Source of the DNA: Herpetosiphon aurantiacus DSM 785
GTDB taxonomy: Bacteria > Chloroflexota > Chloroflexia > Chloroflexales > Herpetosiphonaceae
Assembly: GCA_000018565.1 (NCBI GenBank)
Contig: CP000875.1
Location: forward strand, 5,843,199 to 5,907,198
DNA length: 64,000 nt
Direction: 5' to 3'
The notes below the pieces were generated by a model. It was not told the DNA's origin and searched no databases. It saw only the letters and a list, made by a program, of their open reading frames with translations. The translations under genes and the position numbers were made by a program. Of the stretch, positions 26,196 to 35,411 are shown piece after piece (the stretch's first letter is position 1; every line of letters starts with the position of its first letter).

Positions 26196-27486
26196 CGGTA
26201 TTACTCCCAACCTCGGCGAACTCGTGTTCGGCATGGGCTAAGCTTAGGCGTAGGCGTTGTGGTCGCAAGCCTTGAATCGTAACAACCTCAATTGTTGTAT
26301 CTCCAGCTTGGATAACATCGCCGACTTTGGGCATTGAGCCTAACATCGACAAAACGAAGCCACCGAGACTATCTACATCGTCATTGATTAATGTTAACTC
26401 TGTGGCATCATTGACTGCATCAATTGAGACCCGACCATCGAACAGCCATTCGTGAGGGCCAACCTGTTGAATCGGCGCTTCTTCGCTATCGAACTCATCC
26501 TGAATTTCGCCAACGATCTCTTCCAGCAAATCCTCAATTGTGACTAAGCCCGCCGTGCTGCCATATTCATCGACGATAATCGCCATGTGCACTTTGCGGC
26601 TTTGCAAAGCCCGCATCAAATCATCAACTTTGATCGAATCGGGCACAAAATAGGACTGGCGTACCAAGGAGCGTAATGGCGCATCACGCAACCCATCACG
26701 CAACAGCGGAAACAGATCCTTAGCGTACAACACTCCGAGCACATGGTCAATTGACTCGTCGTAGATCGGCAACCGCGAGTGGCCAGCACTAATAAACAAA
26801 TTCAGTGCTTCTTCCATCGAGGCAGTCGCAGCCAAACCGACGATATCAATCCGTGGGACCATCACTTCGCGTACAGCCGTATCGCTAAATTCAAAAATAC
26901 CCTCGATCATATCGCGTTCTTCGGCCTCGATCACGCCCTCTTCTTCGCCGACGTTGACCATTAATTTCAGTTCTTCCTCGGTAACGATGAGAGGATGCTG
27001 GCCAGTTACCAAGCCAATTGGGCGGGCAATTTGGCGCAACAGCCATTGCATTGGCGCAACCAGCCACAGCAAAATCCGCAATGGACGCACCGTCCAAAGC
27101 ACCATACTATCGGGATAGGCGGTGGCGAGGGTTTTGGGTAAGGTTGTGCCGATGGTGAGCCAAACCAGCAGAAAGATCAACAGAAACGAGGCTTGCTGCC
27201 AACCAGTGCGATTGGCGACAAACGTCAAGAGCAGCGCCGTTGCGCCAATCGTCCCGACGGTACTGAGCAACAACGTCCCAATTCGCAGATGATAGGGGTC
27301 TTCCAACAGGCGCATAGCCACGTTGGCGCGGCGTTCGCCGTTCTCCAACAGCGTATTCATTCGGTGGCGTGAGATAGTAGAGAGCGCTGCTTCGGCTGCT
27401 GAGGCGACACTCACAATAATGAGACACATCGCTAGCCCAAGCAGCTCTAAACTAGATGCAGGGTCCATGGGTTCAATCGGCTTCAA
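26185..27486 (-). CDS. CNNM/CorC-HlyC family membrane protein with CBS pair
   Basis: Hemolysin-C/CorC-type protein of 433 residues, implicated in Mg/Co transport or efflux. The N-terminal CNNM domain (~1-190) has about four hydrophobic segments and 'ASAAEAALSTISRHRM'. The acidic 'GEEEGVIEAEERDMIEGIFEFSD' and 'REVMVPRIDI' motifs introduce two CBS domains. 'AIIVDEYGSTAGLVTIEDLLEEIVGEI...DEFD' is the family hallmark. A C-terminal CorC_HlyC transporter-associated domain follows. It is first in an operon with cdd, an order seen in other bacteria with era and ybeY nearby; those are not present here. Confidence 0.93.
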   Translation of the reverse strand: MKPIEPMDPASSLELLGLAMCLIIVSVASAAEAALSTISRHRMNTLLENGERRANVAMRLLEDPYHLRIGTLLLSTVGTIGATALLLTFVANRTGWQQASFLLIFLLVWLTIGTTLPKTLATAYPDSMVLWTVRPLRILLWLVAPMQWLLRQIARPIGLVTGQHPLIVTEEELKLMVNVGEEEGVIEAEERDMIEGIFEFSDTAVREVMVPRIDIVGLAATASMEEALNLFISAGHSRLPIYDESIDHVLGVLYAKDLFPLLRDGLRDAPLRSLVRQSYFVPDSIKVDDLMRALQSRKVHMAIIVDEYGSTAGLVTIEDLLEEIVGEIQDEFDSEEAPIQQVGPHEWLFDGRVSIDAVNDATELTLINDDVDSLGGFVLSMLGSMPKVGDVIQAGDTTIEVVTIQGLRPQRLRLSLAHAEHEFAEVGSNTDDG

Positions 27487-27663
27487 TCGGGCCTTACGGC
27501 GCTATTATGGCTGGCTGGTTTTGGGACGCAGCAGCAACAATCCAGATTGTCGCCTTCGTCCTCCTCGAACTAGAGTTATAGATTTCGGTACTATGCAGTA
27601 TGCGGCATATTGAGGGTGAATGCAAGAGGCCAACCGTTAACGTTTTCAGGATTTAACATGAAG

Positions 27664-27786
27664 AAGCCTATGGGTGATTGATCCACGAAGTGTGCATGGC
27701 GATAGGCTTTTGGCTGAAGATTATTTGAGATACCAAGTATTTTTCGGTTATTATGCCTTTTGCCTTTTGACTTCTGACTTCCCTCA
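27664..27786. repeat. Intergenic inverted repeat and GTCAAAAGGC-type repeat copy
   Basis: AAGCCTAT (27664-27671) and ATAGGCTT (27702-27709) bracket a 'GATCCACGAAG' fragment. At 27751-27786 lies the complementary copy of the GTCAAAAGGC-type repeat (GCCTTTTGCCTTTTGACTTC). The rest of the 27487-27962 gap holds no gene; a GTTGAC/GTCAAC pair occurs near 27790-27822. Confidence 0.55.
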
Positions 27787-27962
27787 AGGGGTTGACAGGG
27801 CGTGTATGATGCGTTCGTCAACAACGCACAATCATCGTCATTGATGTGCCTTAACAACCAAAAATACCTTGCCAAGCAATTGGACTAACTTTTAAGGAAC
27901 GGTTTGCAAAATTGCTACGTCATGATTGCGTAACAATTAACAACCAGTAGGAGGATAGTCAC

Positions 27963-28382
27963 ATGCAACGGTTTTTTGGGTATGTATTGCTCGTCGTATT
28001 GATGGTTGGCTTGGTTGGCTGTGGTGGTGGTGTAACTGATACAACCATTCCGGCCCCGCCCAGCAGCAGCGAATATCAAAATGGCCAAGATCCAATTCTT
28101 GATGCAGCGGTTAGCAGCTTTAACCAAAGCGCCGCCAACGTTGGCAGTGGCACAACGACTAAATTCTATATTTCAACCGCAACTATGGATGAAATTAAGA
28201 ATTTTTATACAACTGAAATGCCCAAGCGTGGTTGGAAAACCATCGAATCACCAGCAGTTCCCAACAGTGTATCAGTCAATTTCCAAGCTGATACCAATGT
28301 GGCCGCAATCAACGCGATTGATTTGACAATGACTGGCAGCACTGGAATTCTGGTGATCACGACTGGCACTAACGTCAAATAA
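27963..28382 (+). CDS. Lipoprotein of an 'IPAPP' family (single domain)
   Basis: A 139-residue lipoprotein. The signal sequence ends in the lipobox LVGC (Cys20), followed by a short linker. The one domain has 'IPAPPSSSEYQNGQDPILDAAV' split before and after Gln, 'KFYISTATMDEIKNFYTTEMPKRGW' and a C-terminal 'GSTGILVITTG'. The same pattern appears twice in the lipoprotein encoded 270 bp downstream, so the two are paralogues. I do not recognise the domain. Its Y-[IL]-[ST]...I-x-x-FY-x-x-[EM]...GW layout suggests a compact alpha-beta fold. GGAGG lies 8 nt before the ATG. Confidence 0.75.
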   Translation: MQRFFGYVLLVVLMVGLVGCGGGVTDTTIPAPPSSSEYQNGQDPILDAAVSSFNQSAANVGSGTTTKFYISTATMDEIKNFYTTEMPKRGWKTIESPAVPNSVSVNFQADTNVAAINAIDLTMTGSTGILVITTGTNVK

Positions 28383-28388
28383 ACTTCA

Positions 28389-28460
28389 CAATCTGCTGAG
28401 TTTTCAAGCGCCCTCAGTGTTGAGCAATTGCTTAGGCTGAGGGCTTCGTGTGGCAGATTG
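28389..28460 (+). terminator. Nested hairpin after the first lipoprotein gene
   Basis: Outer arms CAATCTGC/GCAGATTG and inner arms GCCCTCAG/CTGAGGGC are both perfect 8-bp pairs. There is no strong T-run, so it may slow rather than end transcription. Confidence 0.5.
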
Positions 28461-28654
28461 CAAGAGTTTGGCTGAGTTGTAACCTTTTAAATGTATCGGC
28501 GTACCAAACCTTGTGATTATTACCACACTGTTTTTGGTATAGCACGTTTTTGATTTGAGAGTTAGGATGAATGGGTGGCGCGAACATTGCTGAGCGTAAA
28601 GCCCTTGGCAATGCGAATGCCGACAACAGATTTTATTTAGGAGGAATGACCCTC

Positions 28655-29662
28655 ATGTCAAAACGGACGATTAGCGCAATTTTAATTGCCCTTGCATTAA
28701 GTGCATGTGGTGGTAGTGCCGCTCCAACCGCGACGACCGCTCCAACCGCGACGACCGCTCCAACTGAAGCACCAGCGCCAACCGCAACCGAAGAAGCGGC
28801 TGCGCCAACCGAGGAGCCATCAACTGATCCAAGCGGAGCTGCTGCTGAAATTCCAGCACCACCGCAAAGCGATCCCTACGTCAAGGGCGAAAACGAAATC
28901 ATTGATGCAGCAATTGGTGGCATGGAAGGTGAATTCGAAAACCAAGAACAACAAACTGGCTTGGATCTCGAACCATTGACCTATTACTTGACCGAAGAAG
29001 ACCCACAAACGATTGTGGACTTCTACGAAGGTGAAATGGCAACCTATGGCTGGGGCACAGGCCAAGTCGAAGATCAAACCTTCGGCAAAGTTTTGGTCTA
29101 CCCAAGCGCTAGCGAATTGACCACCATCGCCATGATCGGCGTGCTGGATCTTTCAACCGTTGATCCAAGCATGAAGCAATCGATCATCTTCACCACGGTT
29201 GGTCGCTTGGGTAGCGGTAGTATGCCTTCAACTGATCCAACTCCTGACACTGGCGGTAGCACCACCGACCCAATGCCTGCTGGTGATTTGAGCGATATTC
29301 CAGCCCCACCAAGCAGCGAAGAATATCAATCAGGTGACGATGCCTTGACCGATACCTTCATGGATAGCTTTGAAAAAGGCTTTGCTGGTAGCGCTGGCAG
29401 CACGGCTGTCTTGGGCAAGCAAGCTTATATCTCAACTGCAACCCCAGAAGAAATCAAAACCTTCTATGATGACGAATTGACTGCTGCTGGCTGGACTTCA
29501 ATGCCAACTGGTGCTGATACCACTGGCGGCATGGCCGGTACGCAAACCCTGACTTATGCCAACATGAGCGCTGGCGAAGCCTTGGTCATTATGACTGTTG
29601 ATCGCAGCAGCATGGGCATGGGCGATGGCATTTTGGTCATCATCATCAAAGCTGGCCAATAA
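28655..29662 (+). CDS. Lipoprotein with two tandem 'IPAPP' domains
   Basis: A 335-residue lipoprotein. The signal sequence ends at the lipobox LSAC. A Thr/Pro/Ala-rich tether (PTATTAPTATTAPTEAPAP) follows. Two copies of the same domain come next: 'IPAPPQSDPYVKGENEII' to 'TIVDFYEGEMATYGW', then 'IPAPPSSEEYQSGDDALT' to 'EIKTFYDDELTAAGW'. The second copy is closest to the single domain of the upstream protein. The start is the ATG at 28655, 9 nt after GGAGGA; the ATG at 28646 abuts the ribosome site. Function is unknown. The long flexible tether suggests a cell-surface position. Confidence 0.78.
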   Translation: MSKRTISAILIALALSACGGSAAPTATTAPTATTAPTEAPAPTATEEAAAPTEEPSTDPSGAAAEIPAPPQSDPYVKGENEIIDAAIGGMEGEFENQEQQTGLDLEPLTYYLTEEDPQTIVDFYEGEMATYGWGTGQVEDQTFGKVLVYPSASELTTIAMIGVLDLSTVDPSMKQSIIFTTVGRLGSGSMPSTDPTPDTGGSTTDPMPAGDLSDIPAPPSSEEYQSGDDALTDTFMDSFEKGFAGSAGSTAVLGKQAYISTATPEEIKTFYDDELTAAGWTSMPTGADTTGGMAGTQTLTYANMSAGEALVIMTVDRSSMGMGDGILVIIIKAGQ

Positions 29663-29688
29663 GCTTCAGGCTTAATTAACTATCGGTT

Positions 29689-29728
29689 CCCCCTGAGTTG
29701 CTGCGGCAATTCAGGGGGATGTTTTTTT
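29689..29728 (+). terminator. Intrinsic terminator after the second lipoprotein gene
   Basis: CCCCCTGAGTTGC pairs with GCAATTCAGGGGG (one mismatch) around a 4-nt loop, followed by ATG and T7. Confidence 0.9.
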
Positions 29729-29787
29729 GCAAAATGACTGTGGTATCATACACCCGCGATCCAAATCAAGCAGCCAAGGAGGCAGCC

Positions 29788-30948
29788 ATGACGCGCGAAC
29801 GACTTTCTGCAAGGGTGCAGAGCGTTCCACCTTCAGGGATACGGCGGTTTTTCGATATTGCTGCCACAATGGATAATGTGATTTCGCTCGGGATCGGCGA
29901 ACCAGATTTCGTCACGCCTTACACGATTACCCAAGCTGGGATTCGTTCATTGCAACAGGGCAAAACTGCCTATACTTCGAATTCTGGGACAATCGAATTA
30001 CGCCAAGAATTGCAAAAACACCTCAATCATTTATATGGACTCAATTATGATCCTGAGAATGAGTTGTTGATTACTGTTGGGGTCAGCGAAGCCTTGCAAA
30101 ATGCGATGCTGGCAACGATCGATCCCGGCGATGAGGTGATTATTCCTGAGCCATGTTTTGTGGCGTATGGCCCAAGTGTAGTGTTTGCTGGCGGGGTTCC
30201 AGTGTATGTCAGCACCTCGGTCGAGCAAGAGTTTCAAGTAACCCGCGAGGCAATCGAGGCCGCGATCACGCCGAAAACCAAAGCAATCTTGATTGGCTAT
30301 CCCAATAATCCAACTGGTGCGGTGATGAGCCGCGAACGCTTGTTGGATATCGCTGCCCTAGCTGAGCAATACGATCTCTTAGTATTTTCCGATGAGATTT
30401 ACGATCGTTTGGTGTATGGCGTTGAACATACCAGCTTTGCCCAATTGCCTGGCATGCGCGATCGTACAATTTTGCTTGGCGGGTTCTCCAAGGCCTATGC
30501 CATGACTGGCTGGCGTTTGGGTTGGTTGGCGGCTAGTGCCGAAATTGCTAATGCTGTGCGCAAAATCCATCAATACGCTATTATGTCTGCGCCAACCGTA
30601 GCCCAATATGCTGGTTTAGCGGCGCTGCAAACTGGCGAAGAAGATGTGCAGCGCATGGTCAGCGAATATGATCGCCGTCGCCAAGTGATTGTGGCTGGAT
30701 TGCGCCAAATTGGCTTGCCAACTTTCGAGCCACAGGGTGCATTCTATGTCTTTCCACAAGTTAGTAGCCTTGGCCTAACCAGCGAAGCCTTTGTCGAAGG
30801 CTTGCTCTATCGTGAAAAAGTGGCAGTTGTGCCAGGCGATGCCTTTGGCCCAAGCGGCGCTGGCTTCGTGCGCATGTGCTACGCTACCAGCATGGATAAT
30901 ATCGAAACTGCCTTAGAACGAATTGAGCGCTACGTTCGTTCATTGTAA
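29788..30948 (+). CDS. Class I/II pyridoxal-phosphate aminotransferase (AspC/PatA-like)
   Basis: PLP-dependent transaminase of 386 residues. 'ISLGIGEPDFVTP' is the N-terminal substrate motif, 'YPNNPTGAV' the conserved Asn-Pro region, 'FSDEIYDRLVY' the Asp/Tyr pair that contacts PLP, and 'GGFSKAYAMTGWRLGW' carries the Schiff-base lysine. Arg in 'FVRMCYA' is the carboxylate-binding residue. It belongs to the fold-I Asp/aromatic aminotransferase group; the exact amino acid is uncertain. The start at 29788 follows AAGGAGG by 5 nt; an in-frame upstream extension overlaps the preceding terminator. Two small genes follow closely, possibly co-transcribed. Confidence 0.93.
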   Translation: MTRERLSARVQSVPPSGIRRFFDIAATMDNVISLGIGEPDFVTPYTITQAGIRSLQQGKTAYTSNSGTIELRQELQKHLNHLYGLNYDPENELLITVGVSEALQNAMLATIDPGDEVIIPEPCFVAYGPSVVFAGGVPVYVSTSVEQEFQVTREAIEAAITPKTKAILIGYPNNPTGAVMSRERLLDIAALAEQYDLLVFSDEIYDRLVYGVEHTSFAQLPGMRDRTILLGGFSKAYAMTGWRLGWLAASAEIANAVRKIHQYAIMSAPTVAQYAGLAALQTGEEDVQRMVSEYDRRRQVIVAGLRQIGLPTFEPQGAFYVFPQVSSLGLTSEAFVEGLLYREKVAVVPGDAFGPSGAGFVRMCYATSMDNIETALERIERYVRSL

Positions 30949-30966
30949 ATTTAATGAGGATGCGCC

Positions 30967-31242
30967 ATGAGTTCCGAATCATCTGTTGAATGTACTCGCT
31001 GTAAACGACAGCTTAAAGCCGATGAGGTGCGCATGGCGCAACCGTTGATCACCTTCAAAGAGTTGGTGCGGGCTGCAATCAAAACTCCCTCACTGCTGAA
31101 CGCAAAATTGGAGGATGTTCCCTATTGTCCAGAATGTCGGGGCATTATTGCCAAACAACGCCAAACTGAGCAACTCAAATTTTTAGCAGTGGTCGTCGCG
31201 GTGTTATTAATCCTGATTGTATTGGTTGTCGTTGTGCTCTAG
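30967..31242 (+). CDS. Small zinc-ribbon protein with C-terminal membrane anchor
   Basis: A 91-residue protein with two CxxC knuckles (CTRC at 9-12 and CPEC near 54-57) that would bind one zinc. A central 'LITFKELVRAAIKTP' helix lies between them. The C-terminal membrane helix is made almost only of V, L and I (~72-91), giving a tail-anchored topology with the zinc ribbon in the cytoplasm. It starts 18 bp after the aminotransferase stop and is probably in the same transcript. I recognise no named family. Confidence 0.7.
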   Translation: MSSESSVECTRCKRQLKADEVRMAQPLITFKELVRAAIKTPSLLNAKLEDVPYCPECRGIIAKQRQTEQLKFLAVVVAVLLILIVLVVVVL

Positions 31243-31279
31243 CTGCATTCATGCCTGGGGGTTAAATGTTTAGGACAAA

Positions 31280-31972
31280 ATGATGCTTTTATCTGTGTTA
31301 ATTCCTTGCTACAATGAAGCAGCAACAATTGCAAACATGCTAGAGCGCTTGGCGCAAATTACCATCCCAATGCAATGGATCGCCGTCGATGATTGCTCAC
31401 GTGATGATACCTATCAGGTTTTACAACAACTAACTGCAACCTACCCACACATGCAGGTTGTGCAACATCGCCAAAATCGTGGCAAGGGCGCGGCTATCCG
31501 CACTGCCTTAGCTCATGCCACGGGTAACATTGTGATTATTCAGGATGCCGACCTCGAATATGACCCTCACGATTTTTATGAGTTGATCAAACCAATTGAA
31601 GCTGGTTTGATTAATGTCGTGTTTGGTTCGCGCTTTATGGGTCGGCATACGGGCATGTATTTCTGGAATGCTATTGGCAATAAAGGTCTCACCTTTTTAA
31701 CCAATTTGCTGTTTAACTGTTGGATCTCCGATATGGAAACTTGTTACAAGGTGATGCGCACCGATATTATGCGCTCGATGAACTTGGTTTCCAATGATTT
31801 TCGGATTGAGGCAGAAATAACGGCGAAGGTTCTGATGCAGGGTGAGCGAATTTTTGAAGTGCCAATTACATACTTGGGGCGTACTTACGAGGAAGGTAAG
31901 AAGATGCACCCCAAATATGGCTTTTTGACGGTTTGGGCGTTATTCCGGCTGCGTTTGCTCGGTCGCCCATAA
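31280..31972 (+). CDS. Glycosyltransferase family 2, dolichol-phosphate-mannose-synthase-like
   Basis: GT-A fold transferase of 230 residues. 'SVLIPCYNEAATIANML' opens the nucleotide-sugar domain, 'VDDCSRDDT' follows, and 'GKGAAIRTALAHATGNIVIIQDADLEYDP' holds the metal-binding DxD-like DAD. 'FGSRFMG' and 'METCYKVMRTDIM' are typical of DPM1-type and undecaprenyl-phosphate glycosyltransferases. There are no C-terminal membrane helices, so it is a soluble or peripheral form. The acceptor is probably a polyprenyl phosphate; this is an inference. It ends 38 bp before purA. Confidence 0.9.
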   Translation: MMLLSVLIPCYNEAATIANMLERLAQITIPMQWIAVDDCSRDDTYQVLQQLTATYPHMQVVQHRQNRGKGAAIRTALAHATGNIVIIQDADLEYDPHDFYELIKPIEAGLINVVFGSRFMGRHTGMYFWNAIGNKGLTFLTNLLFNCWISDMETCYKVMRTDIMRSMNLVSNDFRIEAEITAKVLMQGERIFEVPITYLGRTYEEGKKMHPKYGFLTVWALFRLRLLGRP

Positions 31973-32010
31973 CCACGGTATTTGCTCCTCTTACAGAAAA
32001 GGTGATACAT

Positions 32011-33297
32011 ATGCCAGTCGTTGCAGTTCTTGGCGCTCAATGGGGCGACGAGGGCAAAGGTCGTGTTGTCGATTTATTGGCAACCAAAGCTAAAATGGTT
32101 ATTCGCGCTGCTGGTGGCTCTAATGCCGGCCATACGGTGATTAACCATCTTGGCACGTTTAAATTGCACCTCACGCCTGCCGGAATTTTCGATGCGAATG
32201 TCGTCAATATTATCGGCGCAGGCACCGTGATCGATCCTGCGGTGTTGATGAAGGAGTTGCAGGCCTTACGTGAGGCCAATGTTTCGCTTGATCAATTATA
32301 TATCAGCGATCGGGCACATGTGGTTATGCCCTATCACGTTTCGCTCGATGCGCTCGAAGAAAAAGATCGCGGCGCGAACGAAATTGGCACAACTAAGCGT
32401 GGTATTGGCCCAGCCTACGTCGATAAAGCGTCGCGCATGGGCATTCGTATGGGCGATTTGCTGCACGAAGAAACCTTGCTTAGTCGCCTAACCAGCGTGC
32501 TCGAATACAAGGGCCGCGTGTTGAATAAGATGTATGGCGCTCAGCCAAGCGCTTCATTGCATGATATGTATCTGCAATATTTGGAGTTTGGTCGCCAACT
32601 CGAAGCCCACATCGTGCCCATCCACACCATGGTTCAAGATGCCTTGCGCCGCGATATTCCAATTTTGATCGAGGGCAATCAAGGAGCATTATTGGATGTG
32701 GATTATGGCACATTCCCGTATGTGACTTCAACTGCAACTGGCTCTGCGGGCGCGTGCCAAGGCGCGGGAATTCCGCCGATGCGCTTAAATGGTGTAGTCG
32801 GAATTTACAAAGCCTACACAACCCGCGTTGGCGGTGGGCCATTCCCAACCGAATTAACCGATGAACTTGGTGAGTATATTCGCCAAGCCGGCCATGAGTT
32901 TGGCACAACCACTGGTCGCCCACGACGGGTTGGCTGGTTCGATGCGGTGGCAGCTCGCTATGCTGCCGAAATTAATGGCATTAGCTCGATCGCCCTTACC
33001 AAACTCGATGTGCTCGACGATGTTGAGACGCTCAAAATTTGTACGGGCTATCGCTGGAACGACACCGAGCTTGATTCATTCCCATCGTCAATTTCGGTGC
33101 TCAGCCAAGTTGAGCCAATTTACGAAGAATATCCTGGTTGGAAAACCAACACCAGCCATGCCCGCACCTTGGATGAGTTGCCCGAAGCGGCGCAACGCTA
33201 TGTTCGCCGTCTCAGTCAATTGGTTGGCGTGCGCTTGGGCATGATTTCGGTCGGCCCTTCGCGTGAGCAAATGGTGAGTTTGCAAGAAATCTTCTAA
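32011..33297 (+). CDS. purA: Adenylosuccinate synthetase
   Basis: GTP-dependent first step from IMP to AMP. The 428 residues match the family. The N-terminus 'VVAVLGAQWGDEGKGRVVDLLA' is the classic PurA P-loop with the catalytic Asp. 'GGSNAGHTV' carries the catalytic His. 'GTTKRGIGPAYVDKASR', 'FEGNQG'-type 'IEGNQGALLDVDYGTFPYVTSS'-like region and 'TTTGRPRRVGWFD' follow. The start at 32011 is preceded by AAGGTGAT. An in-frame upstream extension overlaps the glycosyltransferase gene and was rejected. It ends at a strong bidirectional terminator. Confidence 0.98.
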   Translation: MPVVAVLGAQWGDEGKGRVVDLLATKAKMVIRAAGGSNAGHTVINHLGTFKLHLTPAGIFDANVVNIIGAGTVIDPAVLMKELQALREANVSLDQLYISDRAHVVMPYHVSLDALEEKDRGANEIGTTKRGIGPAYVDKASRMGIRMGDLLHEETLLSRLTSVLEYKGRVLNKMYGAQPSASLHDMYLQYLEFGRQLEAHIVPIHTMVQDALRRDIPILIEGNQGALLDVDYGTFPYVTSTATGSAGACQGAGIPPMRLNGVVGIYKAYTTRVGGGPFPTELTDELGEYIRQAGHEFGTTTGRPRRVGWFDAVAARYAAEINGISSIALTKLDVLDDVETLKICTGYRWNDTELDSFPSSISVLSQVEPIYEEYPGWKTNTSHARTLDELPEAAQRYVRRLSQLVGVRLGMISVGPSREQMVSLQEIF

Positions 33298-33326
33298 ATT
33301 TTCATCCTTGCATATGGAATAAAAGC

Positions 33327-33388
33327 AAAGCCTCGGCTTGCTGATCTGGTTTGGCGTTTGTCTAACTAAATCACCAAGCCGAGGCTTT
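33327..33388. terminator. Bidirectional terminator between purA and cydC
   Basis: A perfect 14-bp stem (AAAGCCTCGGCTTG/CAAGCCGAGGCTTT) with a 34-nt loop separates two convergent genes. Confidence 0.8.
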
Positions 33389-33402
33389 CGCGCCAATCGA
33401 AC

Positions 33403-35046
33403 TCATTGCGAACGAGTATCTGACACCTCTAAGTAAATGCTGCGATCAGCCAGCGCTTGGACGGCCCTACGATGACTAATCAAGAGCACCGTTTTATCAG
33501 CCAGCAAAGGTTTGAGCGCTGCTAACCAAGCTGCTTCATTCGCATAATCGAGCTGGGCGGTTGGTTCATCGAGGATTAAGATTGGGGCTGGTTTAAGTAG
33601 TACCCGCGCCAAAGCCAAACGCTGGCGTTCACCACCACTTAATTTGGCTCCTTGCTCACCAATCCATGTCTCCAAACCAGCTGGGAGTTTGGCCAGTAAA
33701 TTACTGAGTTGAGCGACTTCCAAGGCTTGTACTAGATCATCTTCGCTGGCGGCGGGATTAGCAAGGCGTAAATTATCGCGCAAACTGCCATTAAATAGCT
33801 CGGTATGCTGCGAAACATAGCCAATTTGCTGATGTAAATCGGCTAAACGCAACTGGCGAATATCACAATCGCCCAGATAAATCGCGCCCGCTTGCACATC
33901 CCAAAAGCGTAGTAACAATTGGGCAACGGTGGTTTTACCCGCGCCACTTGGCGCTTGCAAGGCCACAATTTCACCAGGGGCTAGCTCAAAGCTCAAATCA
34001 CGCAGCACAAGCTGGTTTTCTACATAACCAAAATCCACATGCTCAAACCGAATTTGGCTTGACGTTGAGAGCTTGCTTGGCTCAGCTGGATCGCTGACCG
34101 CAGGTCGGGCATCGACCAACTCGAACATGGCCTTGGCCGCTTGTTGGCTGCTCTGCCAAATATGTGCTGCCTGAATCAGATTACCCAAAGCTTCAAAACT
34201 GGCCAAGGTGCTCAGCCCAATCACGGCTAGGTACAATGGATTAAGCTGGCCCTGTTCGACAAACCAACTACCCAATCCCACCATCAACAAGGTGCTCAGC
34301 ATCACCAATGCATTCAGCAAACTGGTGCTGGTGATGCGGGCATTGGTCAAGCGGCGTTGGCTGGTAGCCAGTTGTTGGCTTAATTGAGTCAGCTGCTGTT
34401 GAACCAATAGCTCAGCATTGGCCGCCATAATATCCGCACTGCCCGTAACTGCTTCGACAACTGCCTGATTCAAAGCCTGTTTTTGTTGATTAACCTTGGC
34501 TCCAGGTTGACGGCTTTGACGCAGGCTCAGGGCTGGTACGACTACACCAATTAACAAATGGCAGAGCAACAATACCAAGCCCAATTGCCACACAAACGAG
34601 CCGATCAAGAGGCTGGTTGCCAAGGCGACCAATAAGGCGACCCACGGCGGAGCAATCGCCCGCACATACAAATGTTGCAAACTATCGATATGACTGATAG
34701 TGCGCGTCAGTAAATCGCCACGGCTATAGTGCAGCAAACGAGCGGGGGCTAGCGGCTCCAAGGCTGCGTATAGCCACGAACGTAATTGAGCCAAAATCTG
34801 AAAGGTCAAACGATGCGAGAGATAGCGCTCAGCATAGCGTAACACGCCACGGGCAATCCCAAAGAAGCGCACGCCCAAAACCGCCACCTGCAACTCAGCA
34901 ATCGAGGGCATTAATGCGGCTTTGGCAATCAAATAGGCCGAGGTCGCAATCAGGCCAACGCTACTGCCAACCGTGGCAAAACCAAGCCCAATCACCAATA
35001 GCACTTGCCAGCGCTCAGCGTAGAATAATTGTAATAAGCGCTTCAA
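33403..35046 (-). CDS. cydC: Thiol reductant ABC exporter subunit CydC
   Basis: Half-transporter of 547 residues that, with CydD, exports cysteine or glutathione needed for cytochrome bd assembly. The membrane domain (~1-310) has six helices and 'VRFFGIARGVLRYAERYLSHRLTF' split across a CydC-typical loop. The ATPase domain has Walker A 'APSGAGKTTVAQLLLR', the signature 'LSGGERQRLALARVLL' and Walker B 'ILILDEPTAQLD'. Neither cydD nor cydAB is in the window. The gene stands alone between a repeat region and a terminator, so a partner must lie elsewhere or it acts as a homodimer. Confidence 0.85.
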   Translation of the reverse strand: MKRLLQLFYAERWQVLLVIGLGFATVGSSVGLIATSAYLIAKAALMPSIAELQVAVLGVRFFGIARGVLRYAERYLSHRLTFQILAQLRSWLYAALEPLAPARLLHYSRGDLLTRTISHIDSLQHLYVRAIAPPWVALLVALATSLLIGSFVWQLGLVLLLCHLLIGVVVPALSLRQSRQPGAKVNQQKQALNQAVVEAVTGSADIMAANAELLVQQQLTQLSQQLATSQRRLTNARITSTSLLNALVMLSTLLMVGLGSWFVEQGQLNPLYLAVIGLSTLASFEALGNLIQAAHIWQSSQQAAKAMFELVDARPAVSDPAEPSKLSTSSQIRFEHVDFGYVENQLVLRDLSFELAPGEIVALQAPSGAGKTTVAQLLLRFWDVQAGAIYLGDCDIRQLRLADLHQQIGYVSQHTELFNGSLRDNLRLANPAASEDDLVQALEVAQLSNLLAKLPAGLETWIGEQGAKLSGGERQRLALARVLLKPAPILILDEPTAQLDYANEAAWLAALKPLLADKTVLLISHRRAVQALADRSIYLEVSDTRSQ

Positions 35047-35195
35047 TCGTTTAATCCTTACGAGCCATAAAGGGCGGAAACCGCGAAGCTGAGGCTATCG
35101 GCTTTTGGCTATACTGATCTTAAGTTTCTCATCGATGCCCAATAGCCCTCTGCTCTATGTGTAATGGTTTATGAGGTTAAAAACTGTTCTCTCCT

Positions 35196-35308
35196 TCCCT
35201 CACCCCAGCCCCTCGCCCACTGCGGCAGGCGAGGGGAGTCCCAATCATCATGATGGAGCGGTTCCCCCTCGCCTGCTGGGCGGGAGAGGGGGCAGGGGGT
35301 GAGGGCAT
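35196..35308. repeat. CCCTCACCCC-type palindromic element, short copy
   Basis: Starts TCCCTCACCCC and ends GGGGTGAGGGCAT, with an internal 'CAATCATCATGATGGAGCGG'. It is the compact form of the elements at 21974-22274 and 44070-44294. The remainder of the 35047-35411 gap is non-coding, with a degenerate CGAAG-type word near 35070 and no other feature seen. Confidence 0.75.
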
Positions 35309-35411
35309 GCGGGCCGTTGTTAATCCAGTGAACCTTACATCTATGTTCTTTGCTCTGATTACAATACCGTAGTTTGCTAGCTCGTGTGGTTGCAGATGCT
35401 TAACCGCCTGT

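Noticed and set aside
28701-28979. Second protein encoded in another frame of the lipoprotein tether
   Set aside because: The frame is a by-product of the repetitive Pro/Ala/Thr codons, with no ribosome site.
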